Shown piece after piece: positions 12,013-22,756 of a DNA stretch of 64,000 bases. Numbering within the stretch: position 1 is the first letter of the stretch; every line of letters begins with the position of its first letter. Origin of the DNA: Sipunculus nudus. Its lineage: Eukaryota > Annelida > Sipuncula > Golfingiida > Sipunculidae. The notes under the pieces were generated by a model that was not told where the DNA came from, did no database searches, and saw only the letters and a program-made list of their open reading frames with translations. Both the position numbers and the translations under genes were made by a program. The stretch spans positions 24,909,058 to 24,973,057 of the forward strand of contig CM049310.1 of assembly GCA_026874595.1 (NCBI GenBank). The letters run 5' to 3'.

Positions 12013-12095
12013 AACCTGGGCCTTTGGGAAATCAGGAAAACTTTACCAGATGGGCCCAGCAGCATTGACTAACATGTACTACAAATTGATCACAG
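12013..12095 (+). CDS. candidate internal exon, product unknown
   Basis: The acceptor is GTAGTTTTATTCACAG and the donor is ATCACAG|GTAATC. Only one frame is open: one incoming base, 27 codons, one outgoing base. The peptide begins TWAFGKSGKLYQMGPAALTN and continues with an MYYKLIT end. The composition (Gly, Lys, Tyr, Trp; few poly-Lys/Ile runs) is more protein-like than most frames here. I cannot assign a family. A 77-codon frame on the opposite strand overlaps and has no splice support. Treat as a hypothesis. Confidence 0.33.
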
Positions 12096-12520
12096 GTAAT
12101 CAAAGCTTTCACAGCCAAAATGGGATGGGTTATGCAGTGTAGGACAAAATAGATTGTGACATTTTTTGTCGGTTCAGATCTATATATAATGAACTCCGTG
12201 TTTGTAGATGATGGACAGCACCAATATATTCTGTGATCAAGAAATATTGAATTCACAAATTTCAAAGACTAGCCATGCTTACTGAATTAGATTAATGTAC
12301 AATTCAGCAAGGAGACAGTCCATGCACGTCTTGTGTTTTATTATACTTCAGAGTCTAAATTTGTTCTTGGTAACAGATTTAGCTAAGCTTCTACAGGGAC
12401 GTGCAGCACTGCAGGTTGTTTTTATCTTCAGCATGTCAGCTTTATGCTGTGGAACATTCAGTCTTCAAAGGACTGTTGGACAATTTTTAATAAAACAAAT
12501 GCAAGTTTATATTGGAGCAT
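12096..12520. other. non-coding sequence without recognised features
   Basis: No repeat or gene signal is visible. A 93-codon + frame at 12295-12576 has no ATG context or splice support worth recording. Confidence 0.4.
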
Positions 12521-12600
12521 GCAAAAGCCTTGTGGTTAGGGTGTTGTATATTTGGAGCTGCAGGTCCCTGGATTGATTCCCACCATACTATAAACAAGGA
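12521..12600 (+). mobile_element. tRNA-like head of a decayed SINE
   Basis: An A-box-like TGGTTAGGGTG near 12533 and a B-box-like GGATTGATTCCCA near 12570 are spaced as in a tRNA gene. The fold is not a functional tRNA: there is no clear acceptor stem pairing and the B box departs from GGTTCGATTCC. Most likely it is the 5' portion of an old SINE whose body continues to an unclear point. Confidence 0.5.
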
Positions 12601-12692
12601 TGTGTCCATAGAGCATGAACTACTTAACTACAGGCCATAATTTCTAGAAAACCAGGAATCTAGGTTAACAACAGCATATCATTCATCTATTA

Positions 12693-13660
12693 CAGTAGAG
12701 CACCGTATTTCCGAATGACAAATTTTCTTAAATTTGTTTTTCCAAAATTTAAAGTGAGGAACCGAAAATTTATTCGTATTTCCAAAATATTTTTCAAGCA
12801 TGTAAACACCCCAAATGAATTTTTGTAATTATGAGTCACATAGGCCTGCAATCAGATGGTTAAGCCGAGTGATGACACTAATTAATTAGTTCTAGGCTGA
12901 TGCTGTCGCTGGGCAAAGGTGTGATAACAACAGCTAGTCGCGCAACGCCAGGCTCCGTAAGGCCTAGTAAGCGGCTGAGCAGTTTATCCAAGGGAACTTG
13001 TGTATTATCAACCATATATCGTTTGTACTCAAGCAAGCATAGTTCGTCAGCTTGGGCTGGGATGTCAGGCCAAACAACTTAGCAAGAGTACTGGTGAGAT
13101 ATCATTCGCACATCGCTTGTGCTCAAGTAGGTTAGGATGTGAGGCGGGCCTGGCCATACAATTCATTCCGAGGGAGTAATTGTGACACTTACTTAAACAT
13201 GCAGTTTTTCAGCTTATTAACTGTTAAGAAGAACACCAATCGAACAAAATCGTCTTGCTGTCACTTGCCGGAAATATGGAGTCAAAGAAAAGAAACGGAC
13301 TGCGTTATGTGTGTGCCTCACTGGCGCCGCCTGTGGGCTGTGAAAGAAACTAACGGTACTTCAATAATGGCAATGTCATTTGACCTTTCCCTCCCGTGAA
13401 TTTGTGGGAAAAAATGGCACACAAGTATCCTAAAAACAGGTTAAAAAGGGGTTTTACATATCAAACTCTTCAATAAATATGATATTTTTATAATTTCCGG
13501 GCGTAAATTATGTGGGTCGAAAAGATACACTGTGTTCCCTGAGTAATATAGGGTTAAGTTGATAATTAACTTTCGTTTGAAATAGGAAAAAGACCCCCAA
13601 CCGAATATCCGAAAATTTGTTTTTCCGAAAGAAAAGCTTGTCCCCCGACGCTTTCTACTG
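12693..13660 (+). mobile_element. pogo/Tigger-like non-autonomous DNA element
   Basis: The left tip CAGTAGAGCACCGTATTTCC is followed by CGAATGACAAATTT. The right tip ends TCTACTG, and its complement reads CAGTAGAAAGC, then TTTCGGAAAAACAAATTTTCGG. Both ends are flanked by TA, the Tc1/mariner/pogo target duplication (12691-12692 and 13661-13662). CAGTAGA... followed by CCGAA is the style of pogo/Tigger ends. The interior has frames of 60 and 86 codons with no DDE transposase signature, so the element depends on a helper. It is notably richer in CpG than its surroundings. Confidence 0.75.
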
Positions 13661-13707
13661 TACTATGGTAACTGTTAGTCTCATTCAGTAGACAGTGCCA
13701 CTGACCT

Positions 13708-14022
13708 ATCCCCCCCCCCCCCCCAAAAAAAGATACTATAAGGCCAAAAAAAAAGGTATGGTTCTCAGGCATTTTTTTCAGAAATCAATGCAGGTTAGCG
13801 ATTTTTTTCACCTTTTTTTGTATGTTTAATAAAAATGTCATGTGATCAGGGAAAAGCACTACATAACAAAGGAAATCTCATCAATATTCATCTCTGAAAG
13901 ATGAATATCAAAATAAAAATTTTTTATGCCCAGGGGGAGGGGGGATGTTGGGGTATTGAAATTGACTCAGGCGGTGCCTGAGAACCATACTTTTTTTTTG
14001 GGGGGGGGGGGGGGGGGGGGGG
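13708..14022. repeat. fold-back sequence with poly-C and poly-G arms
   Basis: C15 (13710-13724) is followed by A-rich sequence and AAAAAAAAAGGTATGGTTCTC plus AGGCA (about 13745-13770). After a spacer of about 200 bp the complement appears as TGCCTGAGAACCATAC, T9 and G23 (13975-14022). The two arms are inverted copies of each other, so a single strand could fold back. It may be a small fold-back transposon. The homopolymer lengths are prone to sequencing error. Confidence 0.8.
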
Positions 14023-14580
14023 TTATGGCTTCAAAAAATCAAACTAAGAAAATCTATATACAGACAGGTGCAAATGTACTTTCTTTTAAAATGTCACACT
14101 TGGTACAATAAAATACTCAGTGCTGTGCTATCAGTTGCTGAAAGTTGATTTGAGCTTGAATGTGTAAATTTTATTGGTTCAGACAGCCAGCAATCCATGC
14201 CAGAATCAAATAAATATCTCTGACAGAGCTGTAGCAGATTTGCAGCCAAGTTCCACAAAAGGAATCCCCATTTCCAATAAGTCTGTGAGAATTAAGTGAG
14301 GGATTTTCAAAAGGGGCTGGGCTGTTTAATTCAGGCTGACCTGGGAGCAGGTCTTATCAGGTTTCCTTACTGTAGGCCTTGACATAGTTCAGGAGATTAC
14401 TTTCCTCAGTGTCATAGGTGATGTTCCCAATAGTCTGTTGATATAGGTTTGAACAGCACACTTCCCTTCCATTATGAGTTCTACAGACAACCTTTGTTGA
14501 CTTCACAGTGACGGGTTATGGCCCTGGTAATGCTATGTAAAGGTTGTTTGCCACAGTTAACCTCTCAGGAGGTAGTATGA
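14023..14580. other. non-coding sequence with one ambiguous exon-like block
   Basis: Near 14365-14440 both strands contain an exon-like reading. On the + strand a frame runs from GGTCTTATCAG to ATAG|GTGATG. On the - strand a frame starting TIGNITYDTEESNLLNYV runs from an AACAG acceptor to ACA|GTAAGG. Because both strands qualify, neither is recorded as an exon. Confidence 0.3.
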
Positions 14581-14946
14581 GTGGATTGATTTTTCAGGCG
14601 GAAGATGTAACCACTGATGGACCACTTGTTCTTCCTTCTCTTCCTCTGCTGTAGATCCACATCTCCATTAGGCTCTGTGTGCAGCTGCAGACAGTGTTAA
14701 GTGATCATTGTACATGCTGTGGCTTCAATGGCATTAACCTTTCATTTAAGTAATAGGTCACAAACTTGCCATTCTCAAGGTCTCAGCAAGACTATGGTCT
14801 TGTGCAGAATACATGTTCTTAAAAATATAAGAACACTTGTTTTGTTTTTTGTGTGTGCTGTTCATTCCTTTGTTAAACTCAGGGCCTGTCTTGGCCCAGG
14901 ATATCATCTGAACAGTGAAAGTAACATGTTTTCAGTTTAACTTGAG

Positions 14947-14974
14947 ATGGCAGAGGCACAGTGTGTAGTTCTTG
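14947..14974 (+). CDS. candidate first coding exon
   Basis: ATG lies in a good translation context (G at -3, G at +4) and is followed by nine more residues (MAEAQCVVLG) up to CTTG|GTAAGT, a near-consensus donor leaving phase 1. An in-frame TAA lies three codons before the ATG, so the segment could only start a protein. There is no promoter or transcript evidence, and such a short stretch carries little weight. Confidence 0.2.
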
Positions 14975-14979
14975 GTAAG

Positions 14980-16733
14980 TTTACTAGTAGATTTTTTATA
15001 TCATATATATATGCTACATGCAGACACACCAGTATTAAATAACAAAACTCAATCACATGGTTACCATTCAGGACTAATATAACATAAACCCTCAATGTAA
15101 TTTGGGAAGAATGTAATTAGGGAAGAAACAATCTCTTACTCATGTTATTGTTCATTAAATGTCTGTTTGGTTATGGTAAATTATAATTTTATGGGCTTGA
15201 ACTCAATTCCATGAGCTTGTCAAAAAGTATTCAAATGTTAGATTTCATTTGGAGTAATGGTACATATAAAGTAGAACTACTAGTAACTTGAACATTCATG
15301 GCACAAATTAGATGATTGCAGAATATGTTGTTATGCTAACTTTAGCAGCCCATCACAGTCTATTATTTAAATCATAATGGAAAAATCACATTCGAATTGA
15401 TGTACAATATCTTTAATAAACTGTTTCCATTTTGTTCTCTCAGTACAATGCTGGATCCTCTGAGAGACCTTTAAGTGTAGATTCTGAAAGTTGATGTGTG
15501 CATAGAAGTTTCCCTGTGGTAACTATATGGTCAGAGACAAATCATTCATAAACCAATGGCTTCAAATTCCATTAATCTGAAGGGAAAGCAATTTCCTGTA
15601 TCAGACAGCCTGTGACCCTGAAGTGCTGCAACTGAACTGAATTTTTGTCCAAAATAGATCATTATTTCTGGATCCTCCAGTCAGCAAGGTAGATAACAAC
15701 ATCTCCGTTGTCTGAACGTGGAAGGGTCAGTGACAGTAGTTAATGTTGTTCTAAACTTAGAAACCACTGTCGACAGGGTAGCCTTGGATTGTTGATTTGG
15801 ATGAATAAAACATGACACTATGATTACGTTGAATCCTTTGATACCTGCAGTGTATGGCAGTCCCATCTTCGTGTCTCTCTTTCTGTGTCTGTACCCCAGT
15901 GTGCTGAATTAGAATTGCCAACTGGGTATTCTGTGGAATATAAGCAGTTGCTCAAGCAATGTTATTGAAATATGAACTGTATAGGACAACACATAATTGT
16001 CAAGATATTTAAAGGAAGATGCTGTAATTTAGACAACTGAAGAACTTGATTTCAAACTATATTTGTTCAGTTGTTCTGATTCCTTCATATGATAAATAAT
16101 AAGTGTATTAATTACTTTTAAAGTCCTGCAGGTTTTACAATGGTTATGTATGCAATATAATTATATATTTGTTATATTTAGTTTTTACATTTTTGTAAAA
16201 TATTTTGAATAATATAATGTTATTTAATACTCTTGTTAGGGTAGGTTAGCAGAGAGAAGTACTGATTTTGAGTTTCAGTGGATAAGTTATATCACAGAAG
16301 ATCTGGGGGGAAAATACCAGCCTGATCACTACATTATTTATCAGAATAAGTCTAGTCAGTTGAAAACAAATTGATTATCTAAATTAATGATAATGTGGAA
16401 CACTATTTTAATTCTTCCATGTATTGATACAGTCAGTATGATTGATATGCTGATATATTATTCTATTTAGTTAATAAACATGTTGCATGTTGTGAATGTG
16501 TATTCCCATTTAAACATAAAAATGATTCTAGGTTATACACTCAGCAGTCAGTAGTTTGAATCACATGCGAAGATTACATAAATAGACCAAGGTTTGGAAC
16601 ACAGTCAGTCCTGAGGTTAAATGCCCCAAGCACCAGTCTAACCAGAGTTTAGGGTTGTTCTGGACTCTTTCTGGAATCTAGAGTAATTAACAAGGTAGCA
16701 AAGAAGCTGTGGGTTCTGTTTATGGTAGGTCAC
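14980..16733. other. AT-rich non-coding stretch
   Basis: No repeat family is recognised. A long pyrimidine tract ending in CCCCAG (15899) is followed by a 22-codon frame to a stop (CAELELPTGYSVEYKQLL...), and TCTTGTTAG at 16239 is followed by a 44-codon frame. Neither has a good donor. They could be terminal exons or chance. The stretch just before 16733 (about 16530-16720) has a weak B-box-like TAGTTTGAATCAC and may hold a worn SINE. Confidence 0.35.
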
Positions 16734-17125
16734 TAGGGTTGTAACAATTGACCAGTGCCCTGATATATCACAATACATAGTTAAATATCATATTAATGTT
16801 GTCAGATGTCCATGTATTTATATGTTGACAATATCGTCTGATGGAAAGTGTTGTCTTTCAGCTCCATAAAAGACATCTAAGATGAAGTGTCATTCGTACA
16901 ATATCAGTTGGACGCATCCAGTTCCCTAATTCACTGAATATTAATTTTATTTGTGGTCTAGAAAACATTTTCTGAGAATAAGCTTATTTACATTTCTGTA
17001 TACAAGGGAAAATTAGGATGGGAAACTAAATTATAATATGTCATATGTGTTGTATTGTGTATCCTGTAGTGAGAAAAGTATTGTGATACTTATCGTATCA
17101 TAAATTATGTATTGTTACAACCCTA
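16734..17125 (+). mobile_element. intact hAT-type MITE, 392 bp
   Basis: Perfect 15-bp terminal inverted repeats, TAGGGTTGTAACAAT and ATTGTTACAACCCTA, are flanked by a perfect 8-bp direct repeat, TAGGTCAC, at 16726-16733 and 17126-17133. An 8-bp target duplication and TAGGG tips define hAT insertions. The short non-coding interior makes it a MITE. The element at 589 belongs to the same family. Confidence 0.93.
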
Positions 17126-17133
17126 TAGGTCAC

Positions 17134-19998
17134 AGCAGTGAGGATGAAGGTGGAGGTTGATAAGACAGGAATGGACCAGGCCAGGCTTGAATGATTCATT
17201 ACCTCACAATATAAATTATTATATGCTTAGGCTCTATTGGGAAACTTCAGTCACAATACAATACACTTAAGAGACACATCAGATATATTATAGTTCAGAT
17301 TCCAAGTCAGTCTCTTCCTTGTTTATTAGAAATATAACCAAACTTTCTTTAATAAAATCAAGTTCCAGACCATATGTAAAGTTTATTTATACAGTTATCT
17401 AAACACATGCTGATCACAGATGCTTATCAACTATTGTTTTTACCATTGGTGATGATAATGTCTTATTTTATGTTATTGACAGACAGACTGTTCATGAGAT
17501 GGTCAGGTATGATGAGTGTATTGATACGGGGACCTCTGGTGATTGGCAGTGTACTTGTGCACCTTTATTTATAAGACTTAGGTTAAAGGGGCCCAATGAC
17601 CTGTAAAGCATGTTGAATTAATACAAAAAATAGCTTCTTCCCTTTAAAATAAATCTGTACCTGCCAAAATATTGCCTTGAAACTCTTTGCTTACTCCTGT
17701 AAACAAGTGTTATAAACAGTGGCCCGGGCACAATCACAGGTGTCAACATAAACACAGCTTGTTGGGCCTTGTGCATCAGGGAGCCACAACACATGTCAAT
17801 CAGGATATGCCTTAACCTACTTGACCTAAAAAATATAATGCATGTTCCTTGGGCTGAAACAGCAGGTGTTGCAGCTCATGGTCAGACCTCTGGTCATGTG
17901 ACCTTGTTATGGTAAACAGACACATGTGGACTTTTGTTTACCAACACGCAGAGCCATAAGGTGTTAAACTGCTGTATGTGAGGTACTGAGACTGTACTTG
18001 TGCTGGGAAGGTTTTGCTGGGGAAACTTTTGTATAAAGCAAAACTGAACTGATAGTGTGAAAGAATAGGTATAATATTGCACCTAATTATGTCCCTTTAA
18101 GGGCACAGTTTTATTTGAATAATCATCGCCAGTAAGTGTTTAAACCAGGATTGGCTGGGACAGGCTGTTCTAGGATTGTATTATTAGCACTTGGTAGAAA
18201 GGACAAAGTTTGGTCACAACACCAGATGGAAAGTATCAAACTGGAATACCCTGCATTGGCAGATCACAGCCAAACATCTCATACATTAACATAATAGGGA
18301 CTTTCAGAGCATTTAAACACTAGTGTGACACTAAATTTTTCTATAAAAAATTAAACATCTTTTAATTAAATTAATTGTTATATTGGTATAATGAAATAAA
18401 ATTATATCTTGATATTATAAAACCAAAAAACCAAGGTCCATTGTACTTTGTTGATGTTTGGTGGCAGCAGCTGTGCAGTGGCAGCAGCTTTGCAGTAAGT
18501 ATACTGAAGATTTAAAAAGACAATATTGTTCAGATCATGTCAGGTCTGTGACAGTTATGCAGTTATAGATGAGACACAGGTTGTTATATTTCTTCCATTT
18601 ATACTTATAACTTAATTGACCAAAACCAGCTGTGCACAGTGCAGTCAAGTTGTGGCTTGTAATGGAAGCTATTCTACAGATCCATCCTGAACACCAGGGA
18701 TTGCTAGACTTAATCTAAAGGACGTGCAGTAATATTACCCAAATCTTCCCAGGGATATGATTTTATTATGGCTCAATAATCAGTTATTGTAAATTATGGA
18801 TGATTCAGGACAGGATATAGGGTAGGAAATAACTGTGGTTATGGGGCAGAAAAACCAAACAGAAGGTTGGGCCTCCCAGGTTCCCTCCGAGAACCTAATT
18901 GGGGAAATGGTGAAATCGCAATCACAGCCTCAGAAATATTATCTTATATGTCTTAATGTCAGGTTGCAACTATTTGATTATTTAGCTCTGTGTATATAAA
19001 TCATGACAGCCGAATGCTTTATTAACTATAGTTTTTTATTGTATGGTAAACCCTTATCTTTATAAATTCAGTGGATGGAACCACCCACAGACCAAAGGCC
19101 TATCATTCAATTATAAAAAGACAAGAGAATCTGTTAAAATAATATGAGACTGCAACAGGCTTAAACATAGTTGACATTGGGTGAAACAAGAAGAACCATA
19201 CAGTATTCTCATTGGAACCAGGTTTAATTTTGTATTTTTTATTTGCAAGTTTTTAAAGTTTTCTTGCATCACAGACGAAAAAGGAACTTTAAAAGAATGT
19301 CTGTGGTACCAGAGATATTATCTATTTTATGACACCAGTTCACGTCAGAGCCATTGATAATCTGTACATGAGCTGACTGGCATCCTTTGCTTCTCCCTAA
19401 GTCTGCACAAGACAGTTTAGTTTATAGCTTGGGCTTACTGTAGAGTAGGTGGTAGAACTAGAGGATAGGCAAAAATTCAGGCTGGAAACCTTATCATTTT
19501 AATCTATCATTGCATCACAATGCACTTATTGTATCTTTTAACCAGTATCCCTGTGATGATGATAAATTGAATGAAGGAACACCTGTATTATGTAGTTTAT
19601 TTCATGTTTTAAACATTTGGAGTCACCCAATGCATACATGTTGGTCGTCATCCTGTGGAGGTACATCATACTTCAAAGGAATTCATCGTTCCTGTTATTA
19701 ACAATTGATACTGTTCCTTGAGTGCTCTTTGTCAGTACTAAGCCATTTGATCATGGCAGTGCTGGTTTCCTGTCAGTTACTGTATGTTTTTTTGTTAGTT
19801 CAGAGTTTTAAATAACTTGAATAATAAAATAGTCATAAACCAGCCAAGGGTTTGACATCATAACCAGAAAAAGTGTAAAGTATCTGTAGCTGGATCTGTG
19901 GTGTCACATTCTACAGAGCTAATGGTGGAACTGGTGGTGGAACACTCAAGAACCAGGTCAGTTTGATGAAAATGGTTTTGTGAAACGAGTCATCAGTG
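17134..19998. other. non-coding stretch
   Basis: No repeat or gene is recognised. At 17482 a good acceptor (TTATGTTATTGACAG) opens a 39-codon frame whose start reads QTVHEMVRYDECIDTGTSG. An alternative CAG|GTATGA donor at 17506 would make a 24-nt microexon. The evidence does not choose between an exon and chance. Confidence 0.35.
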
Positions 19999-20811
19999 TT
20001 ATGACAGTCATAGACTGTACAGTGTCTTGTAAGTCACAGGCTGTACAGTGTCATGACAGTCATAGGCTGTACAGTGTCATGACAGTCACAGGCTGTACGG
20101 TGTCTTGACAGTTACAGGCTTTACAGTGTCATGACAGTCACAGGCTGTATTGTGTCTTGACAGTCACATACTTACAGTGTCTTGACAGTCACAGACTTAC
20201 AGTGTCTTTACAATCACAGACTGTACAGTGTCTTGACAGTCACAGACTACAGTGTCTTGACAGTCACAGACTACAGTGTCTTGACAGTCACAGGCTGAAC
20301 ACTGTCTTGACAGTCACAGACTGAACAGTGTCTTGACAGTCACAGACTGTACAGTGTCTTGACAGTCACAGGTTGTACAATGTCTTGACAGTCACAGACT
20401 GTACAGTGTCTTGGCAGTCACAGACTGTACAGTGTCTTGGCAGTCACAGACTGTACAGTGTCTTGACAGTCACAGACTGTACAGTGCCTTGGCAGTCACA
20501 AACTGTACAGTGTCTTGACAGTCACAGGCTGAACAGTGTCTTTACAGTCACAGACTATACAGTGTCTTGCAGTCACAGACTGTACAGTTTCTTGACAGTC
20601 ACAGACTGTACAGTGTCTTGACAGTCACAGTCTGTACAGTGACTTGACAGTCACAGGCTGAACAGTATATTGACAGTCACAGACTGTACAGTGTCTTGCA
20701 GTCACAGACTGTACAGTGTCTTGGTAGTTACAGGTTGTGAAGTGTCTATGCAGTCATAGGTTATGGTATATTGTCAGTCATAGAATGGACAGTGTCTTGA
20801 TTGTCACAGTC
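19999..20811 (+). repeat. 26-bp minisatellite, about 30 copies
   Basis: The unit is built from CTTGACAGTCACAG followed by ACTGTACAGTGT. Each unit holds the perfect palindrome ACTGTACAGT and a near-palindrome TGACAGTCA. Copies at the edges are more diverged (TCATGACAGTCATAGG) than those in the middle. Several copies have 1-4 bp deletions, so the 82-codon frame across it is not a real repeat protein. Confidence 0.95.
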
Positions 20812-22138
20812 ACTCTTTAATTCTAAACTGAGGTCAAAACTAAATTATTATTGATTGAACAATAATGTGTGAAATCATTATGGTAATCACATCAGAAATA
20901 AACACTGTGAACATGGTTAAATAATATAACATCTTTTCTGAAATGATCCAAGTATTAGTTTTCTTGTAGGTGTATCCTTGTTAATAATGCCGTCTCATAC
21001 ATGTATGACCTCTCTGCTGTATGATATGCCAGAGTTCAACAAACTGTACAATAAATATCTTGATATTACCAACATGGCATTAATCCAGGGCTGTTGTGGA
21101 GGGAATTGTGTGTTTACCAGATCATGTTAATAGCCTCATTTTAAGGTTTATTAGGGTGATGATTCCCTTCTGTTATTCCCAAACAGTCGAGAAAACCGTT
21201 AAGCATGTGCGGAAATGGGTTCATTGATACTTAAGACCTAGCAGGCAGCTCCTGTTTGTATCAGATAGGAACAGTTAAAGCCTCCAGGCATAAAATATAA
21301 ATTAAGCCAGAAGTAAGGGGGACTTGGGGTCATGCTTTATATGTAGTATTACTATGTTATTGCATATGAGATTGTTTTCTAAAATTGGATCGGGTAAGGT
21401 CAATAAAATCTTTATTCCGTCTTTGTCAGTGGTAGGGGAAATGTTTACAGCTATATACAACCGACTACTTGAACTGCCTGTGACATTAAATAGCACAGTA
21501 TAGACTAAAACAGGACAGACCATCAGGTCTGTGAGCTTTTTTTTTGTCTTTAAATGATACTATAGTCAATTAATGACTATATCTATAAACCATGTTAAAT
21601 TATCATTTGATATAAAACTTAAACATGGAGCTAACTATGTAATATGTGGTTTTATATATCAAGGTAAATCTTTGAATCATGGTTCATATATCATTGAGGC
21701 AAATTATTGATGTACTTTTTATTCTTAATTGTCCATAATTACTATAAACAATGCAATGAGATTATTTAACACTTGTTTTCAAAACACTGGTATTTCAGTA
21801 AATCTTAAATTTATTGGACAATAAACTTCATTTCATCAAAAAGCTTAAATGTAGCAATAGATCACTGGCATCATAACAAGATCAATTAGTATTTTAATGA
21901 TGTTTGTGAAATGGCATATGAAATTCAATATCTTATGCATGAGAGAGCATTATAAACAAGGCTGTGGAAAAATTGTACCTCATACAAAAAATCTAAGACC
22001 AAAGACTTCCTGTTGGTATTGCTAGTAATATAATCCCTGTGAAAAAGCATGTACTGTAGATTGTCTTAAACTTTTTAAAGCACATTTTGCTATCACCAAT
22101 AGCCAAGGTAAGTCTCTTGTACATATCCTGGATCTATA
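20812..22138. other. non-coding stretch
   Basis: A strong acceptor, AGTTTTCTTGTAG at 20970, is followed by a 52-codon frame, with a second frame also open for 17 codons. No convincing donor follows. At 22107 AAG|GTAAGT is a strong donor preceded by an open 48-nt stretch (peptide IVLNFLKHILLSPIAK) with only a weak acceptor. Neither is claimed as an exon. Confidence 0.35.
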
Positions 22139-22306
22139 CAGTGGAACTTTGCATTTAGGGACATAGCCACATTTGGATTTTTGTCTGTAAGAAAGCAAGT
22201 GCCCATATTCAAGTGATTACCTACAAATTCATCTAATTATTATAGTCTAAAGTTATGATGGAGGTGCCCATGAAAAGTGAGTTGGTCAAAATGGGAGGTT
22301 TCCCTG
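22139..22306 (+). mobile_element. 168-bp MITE with CAGTGGAAC-type ends
   Basis: The left tip is CAGTGGAACTTTGC. The complement of the right tip is CAGGGAAACCTCC. Both ends are bordered by TA, as for pogo/Tc1-mariner relatives. Internal CAAGTGCCCAT and AGGTGCCCATG are similar but lie in direct, not inverted, orientation. The terminal repeat is imperfect, so this is an old copy or a chance match of moderate strength. Confidence 0.5.
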
Positions 22307-22756
22307 TATTAATGGTAGTGGAAGGATTAGAAATGTTCTGATTTGTAGTGTGCTGGGCTGGAAGCGTAATGCTGCTTTGCCTGAGAGTATCTAAGAGAGA
22401 TTACTCAGTTTTACTGTATTCTGTTCATATCAAATGATTTAATGGATTAATTACTATAATGGCTGCATTATTACCAAACAGTCACATATCCAAGGTTAAT
22501 ATCTTGCCCTGGTGGATAATTGTCATTAAATAAAATAAATAAAATTACAATGATATAAATTACCGGTAGGTCTGTTCACTAATGGATTGCTTGGTTAGAC
22601 TAATCTTGAATTGTGTACCATTACTGCAGCAGTCCCACTGATGAAATACTTATCTGATTTTATCTGAAATTTCAGACAAATTGAAATCATACAGGCAGTG
22701 TTTACCCAAAACTGTGGCTCCATGATTAACATTTATTGTGTCGAGTCATTGTTTTT

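Noticed and set aside
12521-12600. Second tRNA gene
   Set aside because: Same reasoning: only the internal promoter motifs are recognisable.
14365-14440. Exon on either strand at a CAG/ATAG|GTGATG block
   Set aside because: Both strands give plausible short exons, so there is no basis for choosing one.
20970-21020. CILVNNAVSYMYDL, resembling the NNAG motif of short-chain dehydrogenases, after a strong acceptor
   Set aside because: The frame stops after 17 codons, the Gly of NNAG is missing, no cofactor motif is nearby, and a second frame at the same acceptor is open for longer.
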